Shown: positions 8,399-17,543 of the stretch, in pieces
Position numbering within the stretch: position 1 is the first letter of the stretch
Layout of the letters: the number at the start of each line of letters is the position of its first letter
NCBI GenBank assembly: GCA_020249925.1
Contig: JADCER010000003.1
Coordinates: 248,001-312,000, forward strand
Length of the DNA stretch: 64,000 bases
Source: Roseomonas sp.
GTDB taxonomy: Bacteria > Pseudomonadota > Alphaproteobacteria > Acetobacterales > Acetobacteraceae
Direction of reading: 5' to 3'
Position numbers and translations under genes: made by a program
Notes under the pieces: generated by a model
What the model saw: only the letters and a program-made list of their open reading frames with translations
Told to the model about the DNA's origin: nothing
Databases searched by the model: none

Positions 8399-8821
8399 CT
8401 ATCTCAGGCACTCAAAAAACCCGGTTTCCTGATCAAGCTGGCCATATTCCTTGGCGCGAAAATCATAGCGGGAGACGATGCCGATCACCTTGCCATCGCG
8501 CACCACGGGCAAATGGCGGAAGCCGCCATCGGCCATCATATGCAGCGCATCCATGGCATTGCCTTCGGGCGGCAGGCAGATGGGGTGGCGCGTCATGGCG
8601 TCTGACAGGCGAATTTCCGTGCCATCCTTACCGTGGGAGAGGAAATGCACCGCATCCCGCCCGGTGAAGATGCCAAGCAGCAGCCCGGCAGGGTCCGTCA
8701 CCAACACGGCGCCAACGCGCCGGCGATGCATGGCGGCGCAGGCTTCCTGCACGGTTGCCTCTGGCCCCATGGTGAGCGGGTTCTGGTCGCGGACCATTTC
8801 ACCCATGCTGCGTTCACGCAT
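8399..8821 (-). CDS. Two-CBS-domain protein
   Basis: 140 residues that are essentially one CBS pair: the first repeat covers about residues 7-65 (VQEACAAMHRRRVGAVLV, GIFTGRD) and the second about 70-130 (AMDALHMMADGGFRHLPVV, GIVSRYDF). Stand-alone CBS-pair proteins bind adenine nucleotides and are thought to sense energy state, but targets are rarely known. It is monocistronic in appearance, with 66 bp before the CoA-transferase gene and 90 bp to the divergent DUF1194 gene. No specific partner can be inferred. Confidence 0.85.
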   Translation of the reverse strand: MRERSMGEMVRDQNPLTMGPEATVQEACAAMHRRRVGAVLVTDPAGLLLGIFTGRDAVHFLSHGKDGTEIRLSDAMTRHPICLPPEGNAMDALHMMADGGFRHLPVVRDGKVIGIVSRYDFRAKEYGQLDQETGFFECLR

Positions 8822-8912
8822 GGCATCCTCCTGTCTTGTCGGCGCAACATAACGGCAATACCCCAGCGCTGTTATTGACGCAGCGCAAGTTTGGCTGTGG
8901 CATAATGGCAGG

Positions 8913-9533
8913 ATGCAGCGTGTTGATCTTGCCCTGGTGCTGGCGGTGGATGCCTCATCTTCCGTGGATCGGGCGGAATTTGACCTGATGATCGGCGGCT
9001 ATGCCGCGGCCTTCCGGGATGAGGAGATCGCCGCCGCGCTGCTTGCCGGCCCGGCGGGGGCTTCAGCTGTGGCGATGCTGTTCTGGTCTGGGGAGCGGGC
9101 GCAGGAAATCGCCATCCCCTGGCGGGTTCTGGCCGAGACAGCCGATGTGGCCGCGCTGGCTGAGGCGATTGAGGGCCTGCCGCGCCTGGTCCCACCCGGC
9201 GCCACAGCCTTGGGGGAGGGGATGGCGGCGGCGCTCGCGCTATTTTCCTCGGGGCCGCAACTGGCGCGGCGGATGGTCTTGGATGTCTCGGGCGATGGCG
9301 CACATAATCAGGGCCGCCCGCCCGGGCCGATCCGCGATATTGGCGTGCAGGCCGGCATCACCATCAATGCGCTGGCGGTGCTGAACGAAGAACCGGACCT
9401 GATGGCGCATTACGCCGCTGAGGTGATTGGCGGGCCAGGCGCCTTTGTCATGCATTGCCAGGATTATGAGGGCTTTGCCGCAGCCATTCGTGAAAAACTG
9501 CGGCGTGAAATCGCGGGGGTTTTCATTGCCTGA
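8913..9533 (+). CDS. DUF1194 (vWA-like) protein
   Basis: 206 residues that resemble the DUF1194 family. It has a von Willebrand A-type fold start, VDLALVLAVDASSSVDRAEF, which carries the DxSxS metal-ion motif, and a later VLDVSGDGAHN strand-loop. Family members usually have an export signal, but none is visible here. A start further upstream is not offered by the sequence, so the protein may be cytoplasmic. Its role is unknown. It is followed after 10 bp by the PhnW-like aminotransferase gene, so the two are probably cotranscribed. Confidence 0.75.
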   Translation: MQRVDLALVLAVDASSSVDRAEFDLMIGGYAAAFRDEEIAAALLAGPAGASAVAMLFWSGERAQEIAIPWRVLAETADVAALAEAIEGLPRLVPPGATALGEGMAAALALFSSGPQLARRMVLDVSGDGAHNQGRPPGPIRDIGVQAGITINALAVLNEEPDLMAHYAAEVIGGPGAFVMHCQDYEGFAAAIREKLRREIAGVFIA

Positions 9534-9543
9534 TGGGTCTGGC

Positions 9544-10662
9544 ATGGCTTTGCCCATGATGCTGATGATTCCTGGCCCCGTGCAGACCCGCCCCGAAACC
9601 CAAGCCGCCATGGCGCAGGATATCGCGCCCTGGGATCATGGCTTTCGCCCGACCTATGCGCGCATCCGTGAACGTGTGCGCGCTATCGCGGGCGGCATCG
9701 AAGGGGAGCATGTGACCCTGCCCCTGCAAGGGTCTGGCCATTTCATTATGGAAGCGGCGATGCGCAGCCTGGTACCGCCAGGGGCGAAGATACTGATCCC
9801 GATGAATGGCGCCTATGCTGATCGTATGGCGCGGCTGGCGCGCGAAGCGGGGCGCCAGGTCGTAATGCTGGACCTGCCCAATACGCGCGGCGCGCGGGCC
9901 GAGGATATTGCACCCGTGCTTGCGGCCGATCCCGCCATTGGTCATGTGGCACTTGTCTATAGCGAAACCGGCAGTGGCATTGTGAATGACGTGCCGGGCA
10001 TTGGCCGCGCGGTGCGGCAGGCCGGGCGGCGCATGCTGGTTGATGCGGTTTCCGCCTTTGGCGCGCTGCCTTTCAACCTGGCCGAGCATCCCGAATGCGA
10101 TGCGCTGATGTTCACGTCAGGCAAATGCCTGGAAGGGATGCCAGGTATCGGTTTCGCTGTGGCGCGCCTTGACGCGATCAAGGCCGGGGCTGGGCAGGCA
10201 GGGTCCTGGTGCATGGATCTGGCCGATGTGCTGGCGCATTCGGAACGCTCGGGCTTTGGTTCCATCCGCTTCACGCCGCCGGTGCAGGTATTGGCGGCCT
10301 TTGATGTTGCGCTTGATCTGTTTGATGCCGAAGGCGGGCAGCCGGCGCGCCATGCACGCTACCGCGCCAATGCCGATACGCTTTACGATGGTTTTGTTGC
10401 CATGGGCATCAAGCCCTATCTGGCCAAGGCAGAACAGGGGCCAATCATTGTCACGGTGCATCAGCCATCCGATCCGCGCTTTGATTTTGCGCGCTTTGTG
10501 GAGGCGCTGAAGGCACGCGGCGTGCTGATCTGCAATTTCTGGACAACGCCGGAACCGACCATCCGCATTGGCGCGATTGGTGCGCTGACGCCCGAAGACA
10601 TGCAGCGCGCGCTCGCGATTTTCCGCGAGACCTTGGCTGAAGCGCTGCCTGCCGCGGCATGA
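9544..10662 (+). CDS. phnW: Class V aminotransferase, 2-aminoethylphosphonate:pyruvate type
   Basis: 372 residues from the ATG at 9544; longer in-frame extensions would run into the previous gene. The fold type I class V pattern is clear: MIPGPVQTRPE at the start, LQGSGHFIMEAA, the Asp strand MLVDAVSAFGALPF, and FTSGKCLEGMPGIGF with the PLP-binding Lys. The GKCLEGMPG signature and early GPVQTR are closest to 2-aminoethylphosphonate-pyruvate aminotransferases (PhnW), but alanine/serine-glyoxylate aminotransferases are close relatives. No phosphonatase (phnX) or phosphonate-making genes adjoin it, so the substrate is uncertain. It overlaps the next gene by 4 bp (ATGA). Confidence 0.7.
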   Translation: MALPMMLMIPGPVQTRPETQAAMAQDIAPWDHGFRPTYARIRERVRAIAGGIEGEHVTLPLQGSGHFIMEAAMRSLVPPGAKILIPMNGAYADRMARLAREAGRQVVMLDLPNTRGARAEDIAPVLAADPAIGHVALVYSETGSGIVNDVPGIGRAVRQAGRRMLVDAVSAFGALPFNLAEHPECDALMFTSGKCLEGMPGIGFAVARLDAIKAGAGQAGSWCMDLADVLAHSERSGFGSIRFTPPVQVLAAFDVALDLFDAEGGQPARHARYRANADTLYDGFVAMGIKPYLAKAEQGPIIVTVHQPSDPRFDFARFVEALKARGVLICNFWTTPEPTIRIGAIGALTPEDMQRALAIFRETLAEALPAAA

Positions 10663-11408
10663 AGGTTTTTATCGCCACACCCACTATCGCCAGCACCATG
10701 CAGGTGGAAACCACGCTTTCCATCGTGAATATGGTGAATGAGCTGCGCGATGGCGGGCATGGCGCGGATTGGTTCAATTATGATGGCGCCTATGTGACGC
10801 GCGCGCGGCATATCCTGGCCAGCCTTTTCCTGGCGCGCGCTGATTTCACGCATTTGCTGTTTCTCGATTCCGACATTGGCGTGCCCAAGGGCGCGATCAC
10901 GCGGCTATTGCAGACGGGGCATGAGGTGATTGGCCTAGCCTGCCCGCTGCGGCATTTCGATATTGCCCGCTTCGCCGAAGCCGCGCGAGAGGCGCCGGCA
11001 GGCCCGCCGGATCTGGCGCGGCTGAATGCGCTGTCGCGCAACTTCAACATCGAACCCGATGCCGCTGACCCCGTGATCCGCAATGGCTTGCTCCGCGTCA
11101 GCCGCATGGGCTTTGGCTGCATCATGATTGCGCGCACCGCCTTTGAAAAATTGATCGCGAGTGGAAGCGTCGCGCGGCGCACATCGGAAAGCTTTCGCCA
11201 ATTCGGTGCAGGGGGTGAATACTGGGCGTTTTTTGATGAAATGAACCTGGATGAGGGTTTCATTTCGGAAGACTATGCCTTTTGCCGGCGCTGGCTTGAA
11301 GTGCCGGGCAGTGCGATCTGGGCGCTGACCGATATGCCGGTGGCGCATATCGGCGCCTATGCCCATCGCGCGGCCTATCTGGACAAGTTTCGCGCGCCAC
11401 GGCCTTGA
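10659..11408 (+). CDS. Glycosyltransferase-like protein (GT-A fold suspected)
   Basis: 249 residues, translationally coupled to the phnW-like gene by an ATGA overlap. The N-terminus [18 protein letters not shown], a middle strand ending in the acid cluster FLDSDIG (a DxD-like metal/nucleotide-sugar motif) and a later [10 protein letters not shown] stretch (a possible catalytic-base ED dyad) are typical of glycosyltransferase-2-like proteins, including some from phages. No membrane segment is visible. The sugar donor and acceptor are unknown. Coupling to an aminoethylphosphonate-type aminotransferase raises the possibility of work on a modified glycan, which is inference only. Confidence 0.6.
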   Translation: MKVFIATPTIASTMQVETTLSIVNMVNELRDGGHGADWFNYDGAYVTRARHILASLFLARADFTHLLFLDSDIGVPKGAITRLLQTGHEVIGLACPLRHFDIARFAEAAREAPAGPPDLARLNALSRNFNIEPDAADPVIRNGLLRVSRMGFGCIMIARTAFEKLIASGSVARRTSESFRQFGAGGEYWAFFDEMNLDEGFISEDYAFCRRWLEVPGSAIWALTDMPVAHIGAYAHRAAYLDKFRAPRP

Positions 11409-11463
11409 CAGCACTGGCCTGCCATGGCGTTGCGTGGGGGCGTTAGTCCAGGGAGTTTCAGGG

Positions 11464-13134
11464 ATGGCCACTGATCTTGATATCGCGCGCGCCGCGACGT
11501 TGAAGCCGATTGCGGAAATCGCCACGCGTGCCGGCATTCCAGCGGATGCGCTGGAACCCTACGGCAAATACAAGGCCAAGATCGGGCTAGATTTCATCCG
11601 TGCCCAGGCAGACCGCCCCGATGGCGCCTTGGTGCTGGTGACCGGCATCAACCCAACCCCGGCCGGTGAGGGCAAGACCACCACCACGGTTGGCCTGGGT
11701 GATGCGCTGAATGCGCTTGGCACGCGCACCATGATTTGCCTGCGCGAACCATCCCTTGGCCCCTGCTTTGGCGTGAAGGGGGGCGCGACAGGCGGTGGCT
11801 ATGCGCAGGTGCTGCCGATGGAAGATATCAACCTGCATTTCACTGGCGATTTCCACGCCATCACCAGCGCCAATAATTTGCTGGCGGCGATGCTGGATAA
11901 TCACATCTATTGGGGCAATGAACTTGGCCTGGATGCGCGCCGCATTTCCTGGCGCCGCGCGATAGATATGAATGATCGCGCCTTGCGTGCCATCAATTCC
12001 TCATTGGGTGGTGTCGCCAATGGTTTCCCGCGCGAAGATGGGTTTGACATCACGGTCGCGTCGGAAGTCATGGCAGTGTTTTGCCTTGCGCGCGACTTGC
12101 CGGATTTGCAACAGCGGCTCGGCCGCATGGTGGTGGGGCAAACGCGCGATGGGCGGCAGATTACAGCGGCCGATCTGAAAGCCGATGGCGCCATGGCGGC
12201 GCTGCTGCGTGACGCTTTCGCGCCCAATCTGGTGCAGACGATTGAAGGCTCCCCCGCGCTGGTGCATGGCGGGCCCTTCGCCAATATCGCCCATGGCTGC
12301 AATAGCGTCATGGCAACCAGGCTTGGCTTGAAGCTTGCCGATGTTGTCGTGACGGAAGCGGGCTTTGGCGCTGATCTTGGCGCCGAGAAATTCCTTGATA
12401 TCAAATGCCGGTTGGCTGGCTTGAACCCTTCCGTTTGCGTGGTGGTGGCAACCGTGCGCGCGCTCAAGATGCATGGCGGGGTTGCCAAGGCTGATCTGGG
12501 ACGGGAGGATGTCGCGGCGGTGACGCGCGGCATCAGCAACCTTGCCCGCCATGTCGAGAATATGGGCAAGTTCGGCCTGCCGGTGGTGGTGGCGCTGAAC
12601 CGCTTTACCTCCGACACGGATGCGGAAATCGCGGCGGTGCAAGCGGCCATTCAGGCAGCGGGGACGGAAGCGATCCTCTGCACCCATTGGGGCGATGGCG
12701 CCAAGGGCGCGGTGGAATTGGCGCGCGCCGTGCGGGCCCGCATTGCAGCGAAATCCGCACGCTTCGCGCCGCTTTATCCTGATGCCATGCCCTTGGCCGA
12801 TAAGATCCGCACCATTGCGCAGCAGATCTATCGCGCGCGCGATATTGCAATGCCGGCGGATGTCGCGAAGCGGCTTGCGCGGTTTGAGGAACTCGGCTTC
12901 CGCCATCTGCCGGTCTGCATCGCCAAGACGCAATATTCCTTCAGCGCGGACCCAACCAAGCTCGGCGCGCCGGTGGATCATGTGCTGCCGGTGCGGGAAG
13001 TGCGGCTTTCTGCCGGTGCCGGCTTCATTGTCGCGGTGTGCGGGGACATCATGACCATGCCCGGCCTGCCGCGCCGCCCAGCGGCGGAGACGATTGGCCT
13101 GGATGGGGAAGGGCGCATCGAGGGGCTTTTCTGA
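11464..13134 (+). CDS. fhs: Formate-tetrahydrofolate ligase
   Basis: 556 residues from the ATG at 11464, the normal length for this enzyme, with a GGGAG Shine-Dalgarno sequence upstream. The P-loop-like [16 protein letters not shown] (about residues 63-78), [16 protein letters not shown] and [16 protein letters not shown] are diagnostic. It joins formate to tetrahydrofolate at the cost of ATP, giving 10-formyl-THF for purine and one-carbon metabolism or, in reverse, releasing formate and ATP. It follows the glycosyltransferase-like gene by 55 bp and might be read through from it. No folD or formate dehydrogenase is nearby. Confidence 0.97.
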   Translation: MATDLDIARAATLKPIAEIATRAGIPADALEPYGKYKAKIGLDFIRAQADRPDGALVLVTGINPTPAGEGKTTTTVGLGDALNALGTRTMICLREPSLGPCFGVKGGATGGGYAQVLPMEDINLHFTGDFHAITSANNLLAAMLDNHIYWGNELGLDARRISWRRAIDMNDRALRAINSSLGGVANGFPREDGFDITVASEVMAVFCLARDLPDLQQRLGRMVVGQTRDGRQITAADLKADGAMAALLRDAFAPNLVQTIEGSPALVHGGPFANIAHGCNSVMATRLGLKLADVVVTEAGFGADLGAEKFLDIKCRLAGLNPSVCVVVATVRALKMHGGVAKADLGREDVAAVTRGISNLARHVENMGKFGLPVVVALNRFTSDTDAEIAAVQAAIQAAGTEAILCTHWGDGAKGAVELARAVRARIAAKSARFAPLYPDAMPLADKIRTIAQQIYRARDIAMPADVAKRLARFEELGFRHLPVCIAKTQYSFSADPTKLGAPVDHVLPVREVRLSAGAGFIVAVCGDIMTMPGLPRRPAAETIGLDGEGRIEGLF

Positions 13135-13176
13135 CGGGCCGCGCCTGGCCTAGCCTCCAATCCGGAGGAATTGGCC

Positions 13177-14037
13177 ATGCTCAACATCACGCCCCTGCAC
13201 CCGCTTTTTGCCGCGCGCATTGAAGGCGTTGATGCGGCGCAGCCGGTCGCCGCGCCGGTCATGGCGGCGCTGCGTGATGCGCTGGACCGCTACGCGGTGC
13301 TGGTGCTGCCGGGCCAGCATTTGGATGACGCGGCGCAAATCGCCTTCAGCGAGGGGTTTGGCGCCTTGGAAATGACCCGCCCCGGCGCGCTTGGCGCCGG
13401 CAGTCCGGTGATTGTGCTGACCAATATGGGCCCCGCTGGAGAGATTGTGGCCCCAAGCGACAAGCAGGTGCTGAACAATAAGGCCAATCGGCTGTGGCAT
13501 CATGATTCCTCCTTCAAGCCGGTCCCGGCGCGGGCTTCCTTGCTGTCAGCGCGGCAGATTCCAAGCGCGGGCGGCAATACGGAATTCGCCTTCATGCGCG
13601 GCGCCTTTGCTGCGCTGGATGCCGCCGAACAGCAGCGCCTGAAGTGCCTGGCAGCCTGGCATGATTTCGGCTGGTCACGCGCCCGGGTTGATGCGGCCCT
13701 GGTGAGCGATGCGGAACGCGCGCAGCATCCGCCGGTGCGCCAAGCCGTGGTGCTGCAAGAAAACCCCTATGGCCCCGCGCTATATCTGGGTGCCCATGCG
13801 CGCAGCATTGACGGCATGGAGGAAGCCGAAAGCCGCGAACTGATCGAAAGCCTGATCGCGCATGCCACCGAAGACCGCTTCATCTATAGACACCGCTGGT
13901 CGCCACATGATTTGCTGATCTGGGACAATCGCGCCGTCCTGCACCGCGCGACACCTTTCGCCAGCACGACAGAACGGCGCCATATGGTGCGCACCACGGT
14001 GGCAGGGCAGGGGCCGACAATCGCGGCCGCTGCTTGA
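13177..14037 (+). CDS. TauD/TfdA-family Fe(II)/2-oxoglutarate dioxygenase
   Basis: 286 residues from the ATG at 13177, chosen because GGAGGA lies seven bases upstream. The iron facial triad is visible: H108-x-D110 in RLWHHDSSFKP and distal H256 in DNRAVLHRATPF, followed by the 2-oxoglutarate-binding Arg in HMVRTTVAG. The WH-x-DSSF context is closer to the TfdA (2,4-dichlorophenoxyacetate) branch than to taurine dioxygenase. Substrate is unknown; these enzymes hydroxylate and often cleave ether, sulfonate or amine groups. It ends 4 bp from the stop of a convergent CoA-transferase operon, which could handle the acid produced. Confidence 0.88.
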   Translation: MLNITPLHPLFAARIEGVDAAQPVAAPVMAALRDALDRYAVLVLPGQHLDDAAQIAFSEGFGALEMTRPGALGAGSPVIVLTNMGPAGEIVAPSDKQVLNNKANRLWHHDSSFKPVPARASLLSARQIPSAGGNTEFAFMRGAFAALDAAEQQRLKCLAAWHDFGWSRARVDAALVSDAERAQHPPVRQAVVLQENPYGPALYLGAHARSIDGMEEAESRELIESLIAHATEDRFIYRHRWSPHDLLIWDNRAVLHRATPFASTTERRHMVRTTVAGQGPTIAAAA

Positions 14038-14041
14038 ATGT

Positions 14042-15277
14042 TCAGGCCTTCCGCCGCGCGCCCACAATCACGCCATCAGCTTCCAACGCGGCGATCTCAG
14101 CCTCGCTAAAGCCACGCGCCAGCAGCACTTCGCGCCCATGTTGGTTGAAGCGCGGCGGGCGTGTGCGTGCGCCACCTGGCGTACGTGAAAGCTTGATCGG
14201 CGTATTCAAAGCGCGGAAATCGCCGATATCGGCAACCATTTCGCGGAACGCCGTGTGGTCTGCCGCCATGGCTTCATCCACATGCAGCACCGGGCCGGCC
14301 GGTAGGCCAACCGCCAGCATGCGCCGCGTGAGGTCATGGCCATCTTCCGTCGAAAAGCGCTGTTCCAGGATCTCCGTCAGCGCATCGCGATTGATCACGC
14401 GCGCGCCATTGGTGGCGAAGCGCTCATCCTTCGCGACATCGGGAATGCCCAGGAACTCACAGAATTTCCGAAAGGCCGGGTCATTGCCGGCGGCGATGAA
14501 AATCTCGCAGGTTTTCGTCTTGAATTTGGAATAGGGCACCAGATTGGGGTGCGGATTGCCGGTCGCCTTGGGGCGCTTGTCGGACAGGAAGTAATTTGCC
14601 GCATGGGGATGCAGCAGCGCCATGCCGCAATCATGCAGCGTCATGTCGCAATATTGTCCCTTGCCGGATTTTTCGCGCTCATGCAGCGCCATCAGAATGG
14701 CGATGGTGGAAAAAAGCCCTGTCGCAATATCCACAATCGGCGTGCCAAGCCGCGTAGGCCCGGAAGTCTCCGTGCCATTGATGGACATCAGGCCAACCAT
14801 GGCTTGCAACACCGCATCATAACCCGGAAATCCGCCAAGTGGCCCTTCACCGCCAAAGCCGGAAACACGGCAATGGATCAGGCGCGGAAAGCGTTTTGAC
14901 AGTACTGCCTCATAGCCAAGCCCCCATTTTTCCATGGAACCAGGCTTGAAGTTTTCCACCAACACATCGGCACCTTCCAACAGGCGCAGCAGCACTTCCT
15001 TGCCGGCGGGCTTGGACAGATCAAGCCCCACACTGCGCTTGTTGCGGTTCACGCCAACGAAATAGGAAGCATCGCCTGCGCTATCGAAGGGCGGGCCCCA
15101 ATCACGCACCTCATCACCCTGCGGGGGTTCCAGCTTGATCACCTCAGCGCCGTGATCGGACAGCACCATGGTGCAATAAGGCCCACCCAGAACGCGCGTC
15201 AGGTCCACCACGCGTAGTCCAGCCAGGGCGCCGGCGGAGCGCGCCAGGCCGCGCGTTGCAATGCTTGCGTCATTCAT
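14042..15277 (-). CDS. CaiB/BaiF family (family III) CoA-transferase
   Basis: 411 residues with the family hallmarks LAGLRVVDLTRVLGGPYCT, the GVNRNKRSVGLDLSKPAGK segment and ENFKPGSMEKWGLGYE. The catalytic Asp is probably in LGTPIVDIATGLFST (near residue 175). It is the last gene of a three-gene minus-strand operon. Its start overlaps the stop of the GctB-like subunit gene by 4 bp. Having a family III transferase together with a family I (GctAB-type) transferase in one operon is unusual and suggests two CoA-exchange steps in one pathway. The acid substrates cannot be identified from sequence. Confidence 0.9.
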   Translation of the reverse strand: MNDASIATRGLARSAGALAGLRVVDLTRVLGGPYCTMVLSDHGAEVIKLEPPQGDEVRDWGPPFDSAGDASYFVGVNRNKRSVGLDLSKPAGKEVLLRLLEGADVLVENFKPGSMEKWGLGYEAVLSKRFPRLIHCRVSGFGGEGPLGGFPGYDAVLQAMVGLMSINGTETSGPTRLGTPIVDIATGLFSTIAILMALHEREKSGKGQYCDMTLHDCGMALLHPHAANYFLSDKRPKATGNPHPNLVPYSKFKTKTCEIFIAAGNDPAFRKFCEFLGIPDVAKDERFATNGARVINRDALTEILEQRFSTEDGHDLTRRMLAVGLPAGPVLHVDEAMAADHTAFREMVADIGDFRALNTPIKLSRTPGGARTRPPRFNQHGREVLLARGFSEAEIAALEADGVIVGARRKA

Positions 15278-16026
15278 GCCGCTTGTTTCCTGCCAAAGAC
15301 CCGGGCGCAGAATTCCGGGTAGGTTTCCAGCATTTCATCGCAGATCGGCCCGCGCAGCAGCGCGAGTTCTTCCGCGGTCGGGTCCGGCGTATAGGGCACA
15401 TCGCCCGTCACATCAAAAGCAAAGCCCGTCGCGTTCCGCACGCTTTCCACCGTTTCGCCGGGATGCACGCTTTCCAACGAAAACCGCGCGCGATCAGGAT
15501 GGAAACGGAATACGCAGCGCCCCGTCACCAGCGCCTGCGCGGTGCCGCGGCGAAACACGCCGGGCGGTGAAACGCCAGGAGCTGAGATATTATCCACCTT
15601 TTCGACAAAAACGCGCGGCGTGTGTTCCTCGCGGAACAGGATGGTGCGCGGCGTCATGAAATACATGAAGGCGGAACCGAAGCTGCCCGGAAAGCGCACG
15701 CCCATGCCGGGCCATTCGCCGGTACCGACCAGATTGAGATTGGCGCTGCCATCAATCTGCCCGCCGCCCAGAAAGAACAGATCAATCCGCCCCTGGCCCG
15801 TCAGGTCAAATAATTCGCGCGTGCCTTCCGTGAACGGATTGCCGCTGCGCTTATGCAACAGCGAAAGCCGCACAGGATGGCCTTGCTTCTTCACCAGCCA
15901 ACAGGCCGCTGCTGGCATGGGCGATGCCGCACCAACCGCGATATGGCGCGCAGGCGGCGCGCTCGGGTCCAGGATCAGCTTCGCCAGGGCAACGGCGATG
16001 CGTTCTTCAAGCTTGATCTCACTCAT
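15274..16026 (-). CDS. Family I CoA-transferase, subunit B (GctB/IpdB-like)
   Basis: 250 residues, the size of GctB/IpdB-type beta subunits, with FFLGGGQIDGSANLNLVGTGEWPG and VEKVDNISAPG. Known relatives are glutaconate CoA-transferase beta and the actinobacterial ring-opening hydrolase IpdB; both families share the GGxQxDxxxNxN element seen here. Which one applies cannot be decided without a search. It overlaps its partner subunit gene upstream by 4 bp and the family III transferase gene downstream by 4 bp, so the three are translated together. The protein would be cytoplasmic and work as a heteromer with the next gene's product. Confidence 0.85.
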   Translation of the reverse strand: MSEIKLEERIAVALAKLILDPSAPPARHIAVGAASPMPAAACWLVKKQGHPVRLSLLHKRSGNPFTEGTRELFDLTGQGRIDLFFLGGGQIDGSANLNLVGTGEWPGMGVRFPGSFGSAFMYFMTPRTILFREEHTPRVFVEKVDNISAPGVSPPGVFRRGTAQALVTGRCVFRFHPDRARFSLESVHPGETVESVRNATGFAFDVTGDVPYTPDPTAEELALLRGPICDEMLETYPEFCARVFGRKQAA

Positions 16027-16850
16027 TCCGCAGCCTGCGCTTTCTGATCAAACACTTCACGCGCGCACCAGGCGGCGAAGCCCTCTTCGCTGCGCGCCAT
16101 GCGGGCATATTCGCTGACATAGGCGCCATCAAAGCCATATTCATCCAGCAAAGCGACCGGATGCGCGCCGCGTTCGGCGATGGCGATGCCGCCGATATAG
16201 GTGGCATTGATGGCCCCGGAAGCGAGCCGTTCATCTTCCAGGAAATTGCCCGGCACCACGCGTTCCACCGTGACCAAGGCGCGCTTCGATGCATGCGCAA
16301 TGGTCGCGCATTCACGCCGCCGCCCGACCCAGACATTGCCTTCCTCATCCGCCATCAGCGCATGGAAAAACACGAAATCGGGGTTGAGGGCGGGCAGCAG
16401 CACAATCGGGTCTTCGCCTGCCGTCGCGAAGGGATTGGGCGCCACTTTCCAATCCGGCCGATGCGCCAGGATATCGCTGCCGATCAGGCCACGCAGTGGC
16501 ATGAAGGGCACGCCCTTTTCGGCGGCTTGCAGCATGGTGTGCATGGCAGGGCAGGTGGCATCAATCACCTTGATCGCGCCGGCGCGGAGTGCCGCCGAAA
16601 AGCGCGGCGCGAAACCAGCCTCACCAAGCGATACCGCGCTGGTTTGCACACTCGCCACGCACCCGGCCCCAATCAGGATATCGGTCGCAAAGCCCGAAAC
16701 CGGCACGCCGATCAGATTGAGGTTCCGCACCCCGCGCCGGATCAGCGCCTTGGCCAGCGCGACTGAGGGCAGGGAGTTATCCGGCGGCAAGGCAAGGCTC
16801 GCCCCATCGGGCACCTCGGCGGCGAGCGCTTCAAGGCTTTGCAAATTCAT
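16023..16850 (-). CDS. Family I CoA-transferase, subunit A (GctA/IpdA-like)
   Basis: 275 residues, first gene of the three-gene operon that runs to 14042. N-terminal VPDGASLALPPDNSLPSVALAKALIRRGVRNLNLIG is typical of alpha subunits of family I CoA-transferases, and PDFVFFHALMADEEGNVWVG matches the conserved strand of the family (usually HA..AD..GNV). It pairs with the overlapping GctB/IpdB-like gene. Activity is either CoA transfer to an unsaturated or dicarboxylic acid, or ring-opening hydrolysis as in IpdAB. The promoter should lie in the 87 bp shared with the divergent GNAT gene. Confidence 0.85.
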   Translation of the reverse strand: MNLQSLEALAAEVPDGASLALPPDNSLPSVALAKALIRRGVRNLNLIGVPVSGFATDILIGAGCVASVQTSAVSLGEAGFAPRFSAALRAGAIKVIDATCPAMHTMLQAAEKGVPFMPLRGLIGSDILAHRPDWKVAPNPFATAGEDPIVLLPALNPDFVFFHALMADEEGNVWVGRRRECATIAHASKRALVTVERVVPGNFLEDERLASGAINATYIGGIAIAERGAHPVALLDEYGFDGAYVSEYARMARSEEGFAAWCAREVFDQKAQAAE

Positions 16851-16937
16851 GGCGTGCTCCTTTGGCCTTATGCTACCGGGCGCGGCCTTTCGGGGCTAGG
16901 GGCTGGTGCGGTCGCGCGGCTCCGCTAAGAAGAACCC

Positions 16938-17501
16938 ATGCAACCCGTGACGCTGACAACCCAAAGACTGATCCTCCGCCCCTGGCGGGATGAGGATCTG
17001 GCGCCGCTTTTCGCCATCAATGGCGATCCGGAAAGCATGCGCTATTTCGCCGCCACCATGACGCGGGCGGAAAGCGATGCCTGGGCGGCGCGGATGCGCG
17101 CGCATTTTGCTGAACATGGCTGGGGTTTTTGGGTGGTGGCAGAAGCCGCGACGGGAGATTTTGTGGGCGTTGTCGGGCTGATGACCATTCCCTGGCAGGC
17201 GCATTTCACCCCGGCGGTGGAAATTGGCTGGCGGATCGGGGCGCGCTTTCGCCGCCTGGGCTATGCCGAAGAAGCTGCGCGCGCAGCCTTGGGCTTTGGC
17301 TTTGCAACACTTGGCCTGGAAAAAATTGTCGCCTTCACCGTGCCGGGCAATGCGGCTTCCTGGAAGCTAATGGAAAAGCTCGGCATGCGCCATGAAGGCG
17401 AATTCGATCATCCCCGCCTGCCGGAAGGCCATCATTACCGCCGCCACTTGCTTTATGCTTTGGACCAAGCCGGCTGGCGTGACGCCGCGCGCTTGGGGTG
17501 A
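16938..17501 (+). CDS. GNAT-family N-acetyltransferase (RimJ/RimL-like)
   Basis: 187 residues with the start LTTQRLILRPWRDEDLAPLF typical of the RimJ/RimL/SpeG-like branch. It has an acetyl-CoA-binding loop region EIGWRIGARFRRLGYAEEAARAAL (Q/R-x2-G-x-A/G is degenerate as RFRRLGYA) and the LGLEKIVAFTVPGNAASWKLMEKLGM helix that ends most members. It probably acetylates an amino group of a small molecule or a protein N-terminus; the target is unknown. It stands alone, 42 bp ahead of the flavin reductase gene on the same strand. Confidence 0.85.
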   Translation: MQPVTLTTQRLILRPWRDEDLAPLFAINGDPESMRYFAATMTRAESDAWAARMRAHFAEHGWGFWVVAEAATGDFVGVVGLMTIPWQAHFTPAVEIGWRIGARFRRLGYAEEAARAALGFGFATLGLEKIVAFTVPGNAASWKLMEKLGMRHEGEFDHPRLPEGHHYRRHLLYALDQAGWRDAARLG

Positions 17502-17543
17502 TAGAGGGCCTTTCGCTTTCGCCCCGCTTCAAGGATTGCTGCC

